Below are positions 19,434 through 28,310 of a stretch of 64,000 nt of DNA, piece after piece (positions within the stretch are counted from its first letter, which is position 1; every line of letters begins with the position of its first letter). Under the pieces are notes generated by a model that saw only the letters and a program-made list of their open reading frames with translations, did no database searches and had not been told where the DNA came from. The stretch is from Streptomyces spongiicola (GTDB lineage Bacteria > Actinomycetota > Actinomycetes > Streptomycetales > Streptomycetaceae). Made by a program: the position numbers and the translations under genes. The stretch covers positions 2,676,501 to 2,740,500 of the forward strand of contig NZ_CP029254.1 of assembly GCF_003122365.1 (NCBI RefSeq), read 5' to 3'.

Positions 19434-19690
19434 TTGTGCGCCACCTCTCGCAGTCGCCGCGCCGCCGCAACCGGCGACACATCGTCGATGAACACGCTCA
19501 CGCCGGACGCGTAACCGGCGAGGAACTTCGGCTTTCCGGGAGTACGTCGAACGGTGAAGAACCCGAGGTGCGGCGCGAAGCCGTCGCGCTCGCCGCGGGT
19601 GCCGCCGCCGAACGGGGCCTGACGGCAGGCGGAGGGATAAGGCGTCGGCGGCCCGTCGGTACCGAAGGTCCGGTCGAAGCACCTCGAGGT
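19430..19690 (-). pseudogene. 3' remnant of galT (galactose-1-phosphate uridylyltransferase)
   Basis: The last ~85 codons before galE read [41 protein letters not shown] and [20 protein letters not shown]. These correspond to the GalT C-terminal region (normally PMPYISAWHQAP and FTIRRTSGKLKFLAGSE in streptomycetes, from memory). Several conserved positions are altered: the active-region His-Gln is now RQ, and Trp is lost. An open frame continues to 19867 but is not GalT-like; only ADGRE near its start recalls the GalT N terminus. An internal deletion of roughly 250 codons is the simplest explanation. Confidence 0.78.
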
Positions 19691-19867
19691 TCCCAGGCGC
19701 ACCTGTGGGAACGCTGTGCCCGCCGCTCCGCCGGCGATGCGACGTACGCGATGGCGTACGGCGTCGCGTACGGGTACTCGGGCGGCTCCGTGTGCGGCCT
19801 CGCGGGAGTCGCGGGGAAGCGGCTCCCGGCCGTCGGCGGGTCCGATGGCCGTCTCCACCCCGATCAC

Positions 19868-19925
19868 CTCCCACCCTCACACAGACTCCAACATTAACGC
19901 ACACGATAAATCATAACTCAACGCT
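19868..19925 (-). promoter_or_regulatory. AT-rich candidate gal promoter region
   Basis: The patch around AACATTAACGCACACGATAA and ATCATAACTCAACG stands out against more than 70% GC surroundings and lies at the 5' side of the decayed galT frame. It is the natural place for the gal operon promoter/operator; no defined -10/-35 pair is claimed. Confidence 0.35.
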
Positions 19926-20337
19926 CTCAGCCGCACAGTGGCCGCAGCCATACCGCCGGGGTCACCGGGGCCGCCGGAGCCGCCGTGCGCCGTGGAGCCG
20001 GCACAGGCCATGGAATCGGCAGCGAGGCCACGGAGCCCGTGCGGGTCAGGGAGCCCGTGCGGGTCAGGAAGCCGACCTGCCGGGGTGACGCGCCAGGGCA
20101 GCGGGGGTCCGCCCCGCCTGCCGGCCTCCCGGTACGCCGTCCCGCCCGGCGAAGTCCCCCGCCCGAGCCGCGCTCCCGAGCCGTCCGGGCGGTGGCGGTG
20201 GACCGTCCCGGGCCGGGAGGCGATCCCGAGCCGCCCGACCCCGGCCGCCGCGCTCGGCCGGCGCGCTCAGACGGCGCGCTCAGACGGCGCGCTCGGACGG
20301 CGCGCTCAGACGGCGCGCGGCACAAGCCAGGGCGCCT
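19926..20337. repeat. Gene-free spacer with 13-nt tandem repeats
   Basis: No gene is seen. Four copies of GCGCGCTCAGACG fill 20261-20312, ending 25 nt before the stop of the next gene. A GTGCGGGTCAGG(G/A)AGCC duplication lies around 20038-20072. Confidence 0.75.
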
Positions 20338-21039
20338 CTATTCGCCGCCGAGGTCCGGGGTCGTGAGCGGCGGGTGGCTCGCGGCGTGGTCGAGGAGGCC
20401 GGTACGGGCCGCGAGGGCCGCGGCCTCCAAGCGGGAGCCGACGCCGAGTTTCATCAGCACCCGCTGAACGTGCGTGCGGGCCGTGCTCGGGGCTATGCCC
20501 ATGCCCGCGGCGATGAGCCGGGTGTCCTCTCCCTCCGCGACGCGGACGAGCACCTCCACCTCGCGGGGGGTCAGCATGCGCAGTAGCCGCTGACCCTCGT
20601 CATCCGGCTGGGTCGCCGGGTTGAGGAGGTCGGTGAACGCTCCCTGCAACAACTGCGGCGCCACCGCCGCCTCACCCGCCCGTGCCTTGACCATCGCCCG
20701 CTCGACGCCCTCGATGCGCTCGTCATGCCGCACATAGCCGGAAGCGCCGGCCGCGAAGGCCGCCGCTATACCGCGCGGCGACGGCACGGGTCCCAGGACC
20801 ACCACGGCGACCTGCGGCCGGTCCCGTTTGATCCGTACAACGGGATCGAACGCACCCGGCTCCGCCGGTGCCGCCGTCCCCAGCAGGCACACCTCGGGCG
20901 CCCTGTTCACCACCAGCTCGGCCGCCCCGGCCGACGGCGCCGCCGCCGCGAGCACCCGGTGCCCGCGGAGCTTCAGCGCGGAAGCCAGCGCCTCAGCAAG
21001 CAACCGGTGGTCGTCGACCACCATGAGCCGCACACCCAT
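20338..21039 (-). CDS. LuxR regulator with degenerate (phosphoacceptor-less) receiver
   Basis: A 233-aa protein. The receiver fold begins VRLMVVDDHRLLAEALASAL, but where the phosphorylated Asp should be the sequence is PEVCLLGTAAPAE: there is no Asp. The Lys loop is replaced by SGYVRHDERIEG. The LuxR HTH is intact (LTPREVEVLVRVAEGEDTRL with PSTARTHVQRVLMKLGVGS). It is therefore probably controlled by protein or ligand contact rather than phosphorylation. The start at 21039 (ATG after GGGGGG, yielding MGVRLMVVDD) is preferred over the ATG at 21054. Confidence 0.88.
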   Translation of the reverse strand: MGVRLMVVDDHRLLAEALASALKLRGHRVLAAAAPSAGAAELVVNRAPEVCLLGTAAPAEPGAFDPVVRIKRDRPQVAVVVLGPVPSPRGIAAAFAAGASGYVRHDERIEGVERAMVKARAGEAAVAPQLLQGAFTDLLNPATQPDDEGQRLLRMLTPREVEVLVRVAEGEDTRLIAAGMGIAPSTARTHVQRVLMKLGVGSRLEAAALAARTGLLDHAASHPPLTTPDLGGE

Positions 21040-21054
21040 CGAGCTACCCCCCAT

Positions 21055-21544
21055 ACCCCTGGAGCCGGCCCCCCGCCCCCAGCACTACTGACCCGGCAAG
21101 CTACACGCTTGTTCGACGTCGCGCTGCCCTACCGATCAGAAGTCCCCCGGATCGGCGAAATGCATGTCGTTCGGGGCAAGTCGGCGGAACGAGGAGTCCC
21201 CCACCCGTACGGGCAGGGGACCTCCGCCGCTATGGTCCGACCAGTTCAGCGGGCACCCGCCCCGGCGCCGGCACCGGGCACTGCCCGCCGCGCGAGACCC
21301 ATGCCCTCGGTTGCCGAACACGGTCTCGCACGAGGAGCGGCCGTCCGTTGCCGTAGTGGGCCGAAGTACTCCACTGCCGCAGTGGGCCCGACGTACTCCA
21401 CTCCGGACCCGGACCCGGACCCGGACCCGGACTCGCGGCCGGTCCGCGAAACAGCCCGGGTACGCCCGTTGGTGAAACTACCGGAGCGCGAGAGTCCGGG
21501 CTCCCCGACAGGACGGACCGAAGCGCGTCACAGGCCGCTGCGGA
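21055..21544. other. 490-nt spacer with duplicated 27-mer and a palindrome
   Basis: No convincing gene. An imperfect 26-nt palindrome GTCCCC-N3-CCGTACGG-N3-GGGGAC spans 21196-21221. A near-identical direct duplication (TGCCGTAGTGGGCCGAAGTA and its copy) covers 21349-21374 and 21375-21401, followed by a GGACCC hexamer run at 21415-21437. It follows the 3' end of the collagen-like gene. Confidence 0.6.
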
Positions 21545-24103
21545 CTACAGGTCCTCACAGACCGCATATGCCTGGAACCCGCCGCCGATCACCGCAAGGG
21601 AAGCCTGCGTAACCCAACCGGTGGCCGGTCCGGACTGAGGCCCGGCACCGGTGGGAGTCGGCTTGTTCTCAATGACGTTGAGGGTGGTGAGGAGGCCGAA
21701 AGTGTCGTAGCCCCCACCGGTGGCGATGTCGCCGGCAAGACACTGGGCCACCGACTGCGCACCAACGTTGACAATCGCCGGGATGGCCTGGGGGCCCCTG
21801 ATGATGTAGGAGACCGTAGCCGGCGCCGTACCCTGCGCACCTTGCGGGCCCTGCGGACCCTGGACACCGACACCGTCAGCGCCCTGAGGACCCTGAGCAC
21901 CATCAGCGCCCTGCGGACCCTGGACACCGACACCGTCAGCCCCCTGAGGACCCTGGGCACCGTCAGCCCCCTGAGGACCCTGAGCACCATCAGGGCCTTG
22001 GGGACCCTGGGCACCATCAACACCGTCAGCGCCCTGCGGACCCTGAGCACCGTCAACGCCGTTCACGCCGTCCGCACCCTGCGAACCCTGCGCACCCTGG
22101 GCACCGTCAGCCCCCTGAGGACCCTGAGCACCATCAGGGCCTTGGGGACCCTGGGCACCATCAACACCGTCAGCGCCTTGGGGACCCTGAGCACCGTCAA
22201 CGCCGTTCACGCCGTCCGCACCCTGCGGACCCTGAGCACCATCAGGGCCTTGAGGACCCTGAGCACCGTCAACGCCGTTCACGCCGTCCGCGCCTTGGGG
22301 ACCCTGAGCACCATCCACACCGTCAGCACCCTGCGGACCCTGAGCACCGACCGGACCCTGGACACCGACACCCTGCGCACCCTGCGCACCGTCAGCGCCC
22401 TGAGGACCCTGAGCACCATCAGCGCCCTGAGGACCCTGAGCACCATCAGCGCCCTGAGGACCCTGAGCACCATCAGGGCCTTGAGGACCCTGGGCACCAT
22501 CAACACCGTCAGCGCCTTGGGGACCCTGAGCACCGTCAACGCCGTTCACGCCGTCCGCGCCTTGGGGACCCTGAGCACCATCCACACCGTCAGCACCCTG
22601 CGGACCCTGAGCACCGACCGGACCCTGGACACCGACACCCTGCGCACCCTGCGCACCGTCAGCGCCCTGAGGACCCTGAGCACCATCAGGGCCTTGAGGA
22701 CCCTGGGCACCATCAACACCGTCAGCGCCTTGGGGACCCTGAGCACCGTCAACGCCGTTCACACCGTCAGCGCCTTGGGGACCCTGCGCACCCTGCGCAC
22801 CGTCAGCGCCCTGAGGACCCTGAGCACCATCAGGGCCTTGAGGACCCTGAGCGCCGTCAACGCCGTTCACACCGTCCGCACCCTGCGCGCCCTGAGCACC
22901 GACCGCACCCTGGGCACCATCAGCACCGTCCGCACCCTGGGGACCCTGAGCGCCGTCAACGCCGTCCGCACCCTGGGGACCCTGGGCACCGTCAACACCG
23001 TCAGCGCCCTGCGGACCCTGAGCGCCGTCAACGCCGTTCACGCCGTCCGCGCCCTGCGGGCCCTGAGCACCGACCGCACCCTGGGCACCATCAGCACCGT
23101 CCGCACCCTGGGGACCCTGAGCGCCGTCAACGCCGTTCACGCCGTCCGCGCCCTGCGGGCCCTGAGCACCGACCGGACCCTGGGCACCATCAACGCCGTC
23201 CGCACCCTGCGGACCCTGAGCACCATCAACACCGTCAGCGCCCTGCGCACCCTGAGCACCGACCGGACCCTGGGCACCATCAACGCCGTCCGCACCCTGT
23301 GCACCCTGGGCACCATCAGCACCGTCCGCACCCTGGGGACCCTGAGCGCCGTCAACGCCGTTCACACCGTCCGCACCCTGCGAACCCTGCGCACCCTGGG
23401 CACCGTCAGCGCCTTGGGGACCCTGAGCGCCGTCAACGCCGTCAGCGCCCTGCGGACCCTGAGCACCGTCAACGCCGTTCACACCGTCCGCACCCTGAGC
23501 ACCGACCGCACCCTGAGCACCGTCAACGCCGTCAGCGCCCTGGGGACCCTGAGCACCATCCACACCGTCAGCGCCCTGCGGACCCTGAGCACCATCCACA
23601 CCGTCAGCGCCCTGCGGACCCTGAGCACCGTCAACGCCGTTCACACCGTCCGCACCCTGCGGACCCTGAGCACCGACCGCACCCTGAGCACCGTCAACGC
23701 CGTCAGCGCCCTGGGGACCCTGAGCGCCGTCAACGCCGTTCACACCGTCTGCGCCCTGCGGACCCTGAGCACCGTTCACGCCATTAGCGCCGTTCGCGCC
23801 GTTCGCGCCCTGTGGTCCCTGGGCACCATCCGCGCCATCCGCGCCCTGCGGGCCTTGCGGACCTCGGTCCCCGCGTCCACCCTTCGGGCCCCGATCCCCG
23901 CCGCGACCCTTCTTGCTGTCTGGATCGGCCGTCATGGCCCCGTTTGGTCCAGGCAGCCCCAGGCTGTGTTCACTGCCCGAGCGCTGCACCGCGTCGGCAA
24001 TGGCCATCGTGTTCGGGACCACGTTCAACACCGCGGCCATGATGCCCACCGAAACGGCGGAGACCGCCCTCACCCGGTTACGGCGGATTGCCTTTCGGTT
24101 CAC
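21545..24103 (-). CDS. Secreted or surface collagen-like (Gly-X-Y) repeat protein
   Basis: An 852-aa protein. A basic N terminus and hydrophobic stretch ([20 protein letters not shown], about residues 15-34) look like a long signal peptide. A charged linker ([20 protein letters not shown]) leads into roughly 690 residues of Gly-X-Y built from few triplets: [15 protein letters not shown]. Apart from the first triplets it has no Lys, Arg or Glu, so the stalk is strongly acidic. Four GVGVQ motifs break the phase by one residue. The last ~95 residues form a globular domain with two Cys ([20 protein letters not shown]; ending [10 protein letters not shown]), as in other actinobacterial collagen-like proteins. 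GTG start after GGGAAGGG. Function is unknown; adhesion or spore-surface roles are guesses. Confidence 0.9.
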   Translation of the reverse strand: MNRKAIRRNRVRAVSAVSVGIMAAVLNVVPNTMAIADAVQRSGSEHSLGLPGPNGAMTADPDSKKGRGGDRGPKGGRGDRGPQGPQGADGADGAQGPQGANGANGANGVNGAQGPQGADGVNGVDGAQGPQGADGVDGAQGAVGAQGPQGADGVNGVDGAQGPQGADGVDGAQGPQGADGVDGAQGPQGADGVDGAQGAVGAQGADGVNGVDGAQGPQGADGVDGAQGPQGADGAQGAQGSQGADGVNGVDGAQGPQGADGADGAQGAQGADGVDGAQGPVGAQGAQGADGVDGAQGPQGADGVDGAQGPVGAQGPQGADGVNGVDGAQGPQGADGADGAQGAVGAQGPQGADGVNGVDGAQGPQGADGVDGAQGPQGADGVDGAQGPQGADGADGAQGAVGAQGAQGADGVNGVDGAQGPQGPDGAQGPQGADGAQGAQGPQGADGVNGVDGAQGPQGADGVDGAQGPQGPDGAQGPQGADGAQGAQGVGVQGPVGAQGPQGADGVDGAQGPQGADGVNGVDGAQGPQGADGVDGAQGPQGPDGAQGPQGADGAQGPQGADGAQGPQGADGAQGAQGVGVQGPVGAQGPQGADGVDGAQGPQGADGVNGVDGAQGPQGPDGAQGPQGADGVNGVDGAQGPQGADGVDGAQGPQGPDGAQGPQGADGAQGAQGSQGADGVNGVDGAQGPQGADGVDGAQGPQGPDGAQGPQGADGAQGPQGADGVGVQGPQGADGAQGPQGADGVGVQGPQGPQGAQGTAPATVSYIIRGPQAIPAIVNVGAQSVAQCLAGDIATGGGYDTFGLLTTLNVIENKPTPTGAGPQSGPATGWVTQASLAVIGGGFQAYAVCEDL

Positions 24104-24525
24104 CGTTAGCCCTTCCCTGAATGTCAAGTAGTTGATTGAGTCATGGCCGCCAGAACCGAGGCAGGACGGGTTTTCCCTTCCGATCCGCACCTGCATCGGA
24201 GGAAATGGTGACGGTTTGCTCGGCGTTCGCAGGAATTCTCGGACCGGGCCATTTTCCGCAGGTGCGGCACCAAGTCCGCGCACGGCCGCGCGCCGGGCAG
24301 ATAAGACCACCCGTGCGGGGGTGTCGATGGTGAGTAATCTCAGCCCAGAGAGGCAATCTGACGCCGGCCGCCCGAGGTCCTGTCGAAGAGCGGGATGCGA
24401 TCGCTCTTCCGGACCTCTTGCCGCACCCGTACAGGCGGCGGTTGCGATCTGCTCCTGATCACCAGGGAGAGGCTGGGGAGCAGTGCGGATGCACCGAGTT
24501 CGGCGACCGCCTCCCTCCATCCGCC

Positions 24526-24566
24526 TCGCCGGTTCGAGGCCGGCGACTGCAACCATGTGCAGTCGC
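24526..24566. other. Two overlapping, mutually exclusive hairpins
   Basis: TCGCCGG-ttcgagg-CCGGCGA (24526-24546) and GCGACTGCA-accatg-TGCAGTCGC (24543-24566) share the bases GCGA, so only one can form at a time. The first looks like a tRNA T-arm but no cloverleaf surrounds it. Confidence 0.6.
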
Positions 24567-24656
24567 ACCCGCACCCGCGCCGCCCCCGTAAGGGATGACG
24601 CTCTCGCGGTCACTGTTGGTCTGCGGCCGCCGGGAGGGGCGCGCCCGGTTTGCTAC

Positions 24657-24724
24657 GGCGGCACGGTTGCCATGGCGGCGCGGTTGCCATGGCGGCGCGG
24701 TTGCCATGGCGGCGCGGTTGCCAT
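24657..24724. repeat. 17-nt tandem repeat, four copies
   Basis: GGCGGCGCGGTTGCCAT is repeated four times (first copy with one change), followed by degenerate GGTTGGTACCGCTGAGC units of the same 17-nt length to about 24758. Confidence 0.95.
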
Positions 24725-24830
24725 GGCGGCCCGGTTGGTACCGCTGAGCGGTTGGTACGGCTGAGCGGGGGCCACGGCTGAGCGGGGCGGCCGCCGTACG
24801 CGGGCTGGTTGTCGGGACCGGGCTGAGTGC

Positions 24831-24872
24831 ACGGGCCGGTCCGCCCAGATACCCGAGGGCGAACCGGCCCGT
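24831..24872 (-). terminator. Terminator of the ABC-F gene
   Basis: ACGGGCCGGT (24831-24840) is complementary to ACCGGCCCGT (24863-24872), 33 nt beyond the stop of the ABC-F gene. Confidence 0.6.
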
Positions 24873-24905
24873 GGTGCCGGTCTACGCGATCACCGCGTGC
24901 CGCCG

Positions 24906-26720
24906 CTACGCGCCCTCGGCGTCCTCGGCCAGTTCGAGCCAGCGCATTTCCAGCTCTTCGCGTTCACCGGCGAGTTGCCGGAGTCGCGCGTCGAGTTCCG
25001 CCACCTTCTCGAAATCGGTGGCGTTTTCGGCGATCTGCGAATGCAGCGCGGACTCTTTTTCGGAGATCTTGTCGAGCTGCCGCTCGATCTTCTGCAACTC
25101 CTTCTTCGCGGCCCGCTGGTCCGCCGCGGACTTCTCGGTGCCGGCGGGCTTCGAGGCAGCGGCCGGTGCGGGGGCCGCGGCCTGTAGCGCCTTCGCCCGG
25201 CGCTCCAGGTACTCGTCGATTCCGCGCGGGAGCATCCGCAGGGTCGCGTCGCCGAGGAGCGCGAGCACCCGGTCGGTGGTGCGCTCGACGAAGAAGCGGT
25301 CGTGGGAGATCACGACCATCGAGCCCGGCCAGCCGTCGAGGAGGTCCTCCAGCTGCGTCAGGGTCTCGATATCGAGGTCGTTGGTGGGCTCGTCGAGGAA
25401 GAGGACGTTCGGCTCGTCCATCAGCAGCCGCAGCAGCTGGAGCCGGCGCCGCTCGCCGCCGGACAGGTCGCCGACCGGGGTCCACTGCTTATCCTTCGAG
25501 AAGCCGAACTGCTCGCAGAGCTGGCCCGCGGTCATCTCCCGGCCCTTGCCGAGGTCGACGCGGTCGCGGATCTGCTGGACCGCCTCCAGGACCCGCAGGT
25601 TCGGGTCGAGTTCGGTGACGTCCTGGGAGAGGTAGGCCAGCCGCACGGTCTTCCCGGCGGCGATCCGCCCGGCGGCGGGCTGCCGTTCGCCGTCGCTGCC
25701 CGCGGCCTCGGTCATGGCGCGGAGCAGGGAGGTCTTGCCCGCGCCGTTCACGCCGACCAGGCCGATCCGGTCGCCGGGGCCGAGCTGCCAGGTCAGATGC
25801 TTCAGCAGGACCTTCGGCCCGGCCTGGACGGTGACGTCCTCCAGGTCGAAGACGGTCTTGCCGAGCCGCGAGGTGGCGAACTTCATCAGCTCGGAGGTGT
25901 CGCGCGGCGGCGGCACGTCCTTGATCAGCTCGTTGGCGGCCTCGACGCGGAAGCGGGGCTTGGACGTCCGCGCCGGGGCGCCCCGGCGCAGCCAGGCGAG
26001 TTCCTTGCGGACGAGGTTCTGCCGCTTGGTCTCCTCGGTGGCGGCGATGCGCTCCCGCTCGGCGCGGGCGAAGACGTAGTCGGAGTAGCCGCCCTCGTAC
26101 TCGTAGACCGTGCCGCGCTGGACGTCCCACATGCGGGTGCAGACCTGGTCGAGGAACCAGCGGTCGTGGGTGACGCAGACCAGCGCCGAGCGGCGCGCCC
26201 GGAGGTGGTCGGCGAGCCAGGCGATGCCCTCGACGTCCAGGTGGTTGGTGGGCTCGTCGAGGACGATCAGGTCCTGCTCGGCGATCAGCAGCTTGGCGAG
26301 TGCGATCCGGCGCCGCTCGCCGCCGGAGAGCGGGGCGATCACGGTGTCCAGGCCCTGTGGGAAGCCGGGCAGGTCGAGCCCGCCGAACAGGCCGGTGAGC
26401 ACATCGCGGATCTTGGCGTTGCCGGCCCACTCGTGGTCGGCGAGATCGCCGATGACCTCGTGGCGGATGGTGGCGGCGGGGTCGAGCGAGTCGTGCTGGG
26501 TGAGCACCCCGATGTGCAGTCCGCCGCTGTGGGTGACCCGGCCGGTGTCCGGCTCCTCCAGCCCGGCGAGCATCCGGATCAGGGTCGTCTTGCCGTCTCC
26601 GTTGCGGCCGACGACTCCGATGCGGTCCCCCTCGGAGACGCCGAGCGACACTCCGTCGAGCAGGGCACGGGTGCCGTACACCTTGCTGACTGCCTCGACA
26701 TTGACCAGGTTGACTGCCAC
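24906..26720 (-). CDS. ABC-F family ATPase (Uup/EttA-like)
   Basis: A 604-aa soluble protein with two ABC domains and no membrane segments. Domain 1: Walker A GRNGDGKTTLIRML, signature LSGGERRRIALAKLL, Walker B LIVLDEPTNHLD. Linker region with ARAERERIAATEETKRQNLV. Domain 2: GVNGAGKTSLLRAM, LSGGERRRLQLLRLL, VLFLDEPTNDLD. A C-terminal coiled coil (KKELQKIERQLDKISEKESA) matches the Uup C-terminal domain. ABC-F proteins act on the ribosome E site or on DNA intermediates; whether this one gives antibiotic protection cannot be told. GTG start (VAVNLVNVEAVSKVYG). The first codons recur in a remnant 1.3 kb away. Confidence 0.93.
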   Translation of the reverse strand: MAVNLVNVEAVSKVYGTRALLDGVSLGVSEGDRIGVVGRNGDGKTTLIRMLAGLEEPDTGRVTHSGGLHIGVLTQHDSLDPAATIRHEVIGDLADHEWAGNAKIRDVLTGLFGGLDLPGFPQGLDTVIAPLSGGERRRIALAKLLIAEQDLIVLDEPTNHLDVEGIAWLADHLRARRSALVCVTHDRWFLDQVCTRMWDVQRGTVYEYEGGYSDYVFARAERERIAATEETKRQNLVRKELAWLRRGAPARTSKPRFRVEAANELIKDVPPPRDTSELMKFATSRLGKTVFDLEDVTVQAGPKVLLKHLTWQLGPGDRIGLVGVNGAGKTSLLRAMTEAAGSDGERQPAAGRIAAGKTVRLAYLSQDVTELDPNLRVLEAVQQIRDRVDLGKGREMTAGQLCEQFGFSKDKQWTPVGDLSGGERRRLQLLRLLMDEPNVLFLDEPTNDLDIETLTQLEDLLDGWPGSMVVISHDRFFVERTTDRVLALLGDATLRMLPRGIDEYLERRAKALQAAAPAPAAASKPAGTEKSAADQRAAKKELQKIERQLDKISEKESALHSQIAENATDFEKVAELDARLRQLAGEREELEMRWLELAEDAEGA

Positions 26721-26922
26721 AGGTGCTGTGCTCCATAGGGCTGCGGACGGGACCAATCCCTCCAGGATAATCGCCGTCGACCAGGTAGCGGCCCGCCGGG
26801 GACGCACGCCGACGGCGGCGAGACGCAGCCGGGGCCCCCGCCCGAACCGTGAGACCGCACCACGTTCGCGTGGCATTCTTGATTCCGCCGGAGCCACCGG
26901 GGCCTGAGGAGGGAGCGTCGCC

Positions 26923-27498
26923 TTGAGTACCGCGCTACCGCCATGGATGTACCCGCCACGGGACAGCGGTTGGGAGGCCGACGACCTCGACCTGCTCCCC
27001 GCCGACGCCCCGCGTCACATCGAGCTGCTGGACGGTGCGCTGATCTTCAACATGTCCCCGCAGCGCAGCTGGCATGACCGGGTGATCCGCCGACTCACCG
27101 CCGCGCTGGAACCCCTCGCCCCCATGGACTGGACGGTCGAAGCGCAGATGACCGTGAAGCTCAACCGCCGGAGCCGTCCGGAGCCCGACATCATCGTTGC
27201 CTCGGTGCCCTACGCACCGGAGCGCACCCGCTTCCTCCCGGAGGAGGTCGCGCTGGTCGTCGAGGTGGTGTCCGCCGAAACCGAGGACCGCGACCGCCGC
27301 TACAAGCCGGGGCTGTACGCCGACGCGGGCATCCGTCATCTCTGGCGCATCGAGGACGAAAACGGCCTCCCCGCGGTTCACACCTACGAGCTGGACGACA
27401 CGACCCAGGCCTATGTGGCCACTGGTGTGCGTCGCGACCGGCTGGACACCCCCGTCCCGTTCCCGGTCTCCATCGACGTCAAGGGTCTGGTCCGCTAG
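26923..27498 (+). CDS. Uma2-family (DUF820) PD-(D/E)XK protein
   Basis: A 191-aa protein of the widespread Uma2 putative endonuclease family. Visible elements: HIELLDGALIFNMSPQRSWH, the acidic RPEPDIIVAS, and the ALVVEVVSAETEDRDRRYK segment supplying the E-x-K-type residues, followed by YADAGIRHLWRIE. The TTG start (MSTALPPWMYPP) is set by a strong GAGGAGGGA upstream and by family alignment; no ATG/GTG fits. Function in Streptomyces is unproven. It is convergent with, and overlaps by 4 nt, the NTF2-like gene. Confidence 0.88.
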   Translation: MSTALPPWMYPPRDSGWEADDLDLLPADAPRHIELLDGALIFNMSPQRSWHDRVIRRLTAALEPLAPMDWTVEAQMTVKLNRRSRPEPDIIVASVPYAPERTRFLPEEVALVVEVVSAETEDRDRRYKPGLYADAGIRHLWRIEDENGLPAVHTYELDDTTQAYVATGVRRDRLDTPVPFPVSIDVKGLVR

Positions 27499-27887
27499 TC
27501 CACGCCGGGCGGCACGCGCGTGGCCTGGTGGTAATACATCCGCCAGCCCCCGGCTCCGTCCCCCTTGCGCCAGATCGAACTGTGCCTGGCCCTGCGCTCG
27601 CCGAGCATGGTCTCGAACGTCAGATGCACCAGCCCTGGCGCGAGCAGCGCCCCCGAGATCTCTGAGGGCTCGAAGCGGGGAGCATCCGGCGAACTGCCCG
27701 GATGATCCGGCAGTTCGGCGAGCATGGCCTCATGCGTCCACCGCCGACCCGACCCACCGACCTCCACGAACTCCGGGTCGAGGAGTTGCCCGGCGTGTTC
27801 CCGCGAGGCGCGAACACGCGGATCCATGAGCTGCAACTCACCCGCGATCGCCTGGTTCACATCGTCTGTTGCGCCGTCCATGGGCAT
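27495..27887 (-). CDS. NTF2-like / DUF4440 protein
   Basis: A 130-aa SnoaL/NTF2-fold protein: AIAGELQLMDPRVRASREHA, LLDPEFVEVGGSGRRWTHEA, and the C-terminal RRARHSSIWRKGDGAGGWRM. Such proteins are small ligand-binding or isomerase-like domains; substrate unknown. The ATG at 27887 is preferred because GGTGAGGG precedes it; an ATG ten codons upstream is weaker. Confidence 0.82.
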   Translation of the reverse strand: MPMDGATDDVNQAIAGELQLMDPRVRASREHAGQLLDPEFVEVGGSGRRWTHEAMLAELPDHPGSSPDAPRFEPSEISGALLAPGLVHLTFETMLGERRARHSSIWRKGDGAGGWRMYYHQATRVPPGVD

Positions 27888-27977
27888 ACCCTCACCGGGC
27901 CCACCGGCCCGCCGCAACCGAATTCATCCACCGCCGCTGGGGGGCCTGGCATGATCCAGAAGACACCCCCAGAAGGC

Positions 27978-28034
27978 TCACCCAGAGCATGTTCCATTCG
28001 TCCGCGCCTCGACATTGACCAGGTTGACGGCCAT
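27978..28034 (-). pseudogene. 5' fragment of an ABC-F gene (first codons only)
   Basis: An 18-codon frame, MAVNLVNVEARTNGTCSG, preceded by AGGAGAG. Its first nine residues and their DNA (GCCTCGACATTGACCAGGTT on the plus strand) match the start of the intact ABC-F gene at 26694-26720 with one base change, then diverge abruptly. It is either a deletion remnant of a paralogue or a copied start region; a regulatory leader peptide is a less likely alternative. Confidence 0.6.
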
Positions 28035-28201
28035 TTCTCTCCTGACAGGGGGATCGATCGACCTACCAGGGTAGTCGGGGCGCACCGCGCCCGGTCCGCG
28101 CGTACGGTGCGCGACCGTACACCCGTGAAACATGGACGGTACGTGTCTGATCGGCCACGCTGGGTGAGTCGAGCGAGGGGGCGTCACCCTGCCGCGTCGG
28201 C

Positions 28202-28260
28202 GTCATCGGCGGCGTCATCGGCGGCGTCATCGGCCTCGTCGACGTCATCGGCGGCGGGGG
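28202..28260. repeat. 12-nt GTCATCGGCGGC repeats before the XRE gene
   Basis: GTCATCGGCGGC recurs three to four times with one altered copy, followed by three CGCACCTCGA units to about 28286. They fill the leader of the XRE gene, whose start is at about 28311. Confidence 0.8.
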
Positions 28261-28310
28261 CGCACCTCGACGCACCTCGACGCACCCGTAAGCACCTGGA
28301 GGTGTCGGAA

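Larger units (their letters stand above)
24104..24905. other. 800-nt intergenic region upstream of the collagen-like gene
   Basis: I see no gene here. It contains the presumed promoter of the collagen-like gene (relatively AT-rich 24104-24150 and 24200-24260), two overlapping hairpins, a 17-nt tandem array and the terminator of the ABC-F gene, each listed separately. Confidence 0.6.

Noticed and set aside
21842..24109. Long plus-strand frame of [12 protein letters not shown] repeats opposite the collagen-like gene
   Set aside because: It is the antisense shadow of the Gly-X-Y repeats; no start signal, and it disappears outside the repeat.
24481..24555. Possible tRNA or att remnant (T-arm-like hairpin followed by ACCA)
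   Set aside because: No acceptor 5' strand, D-arm or anticodon arm can be drawn; the bases after it form a second hairpin instead.
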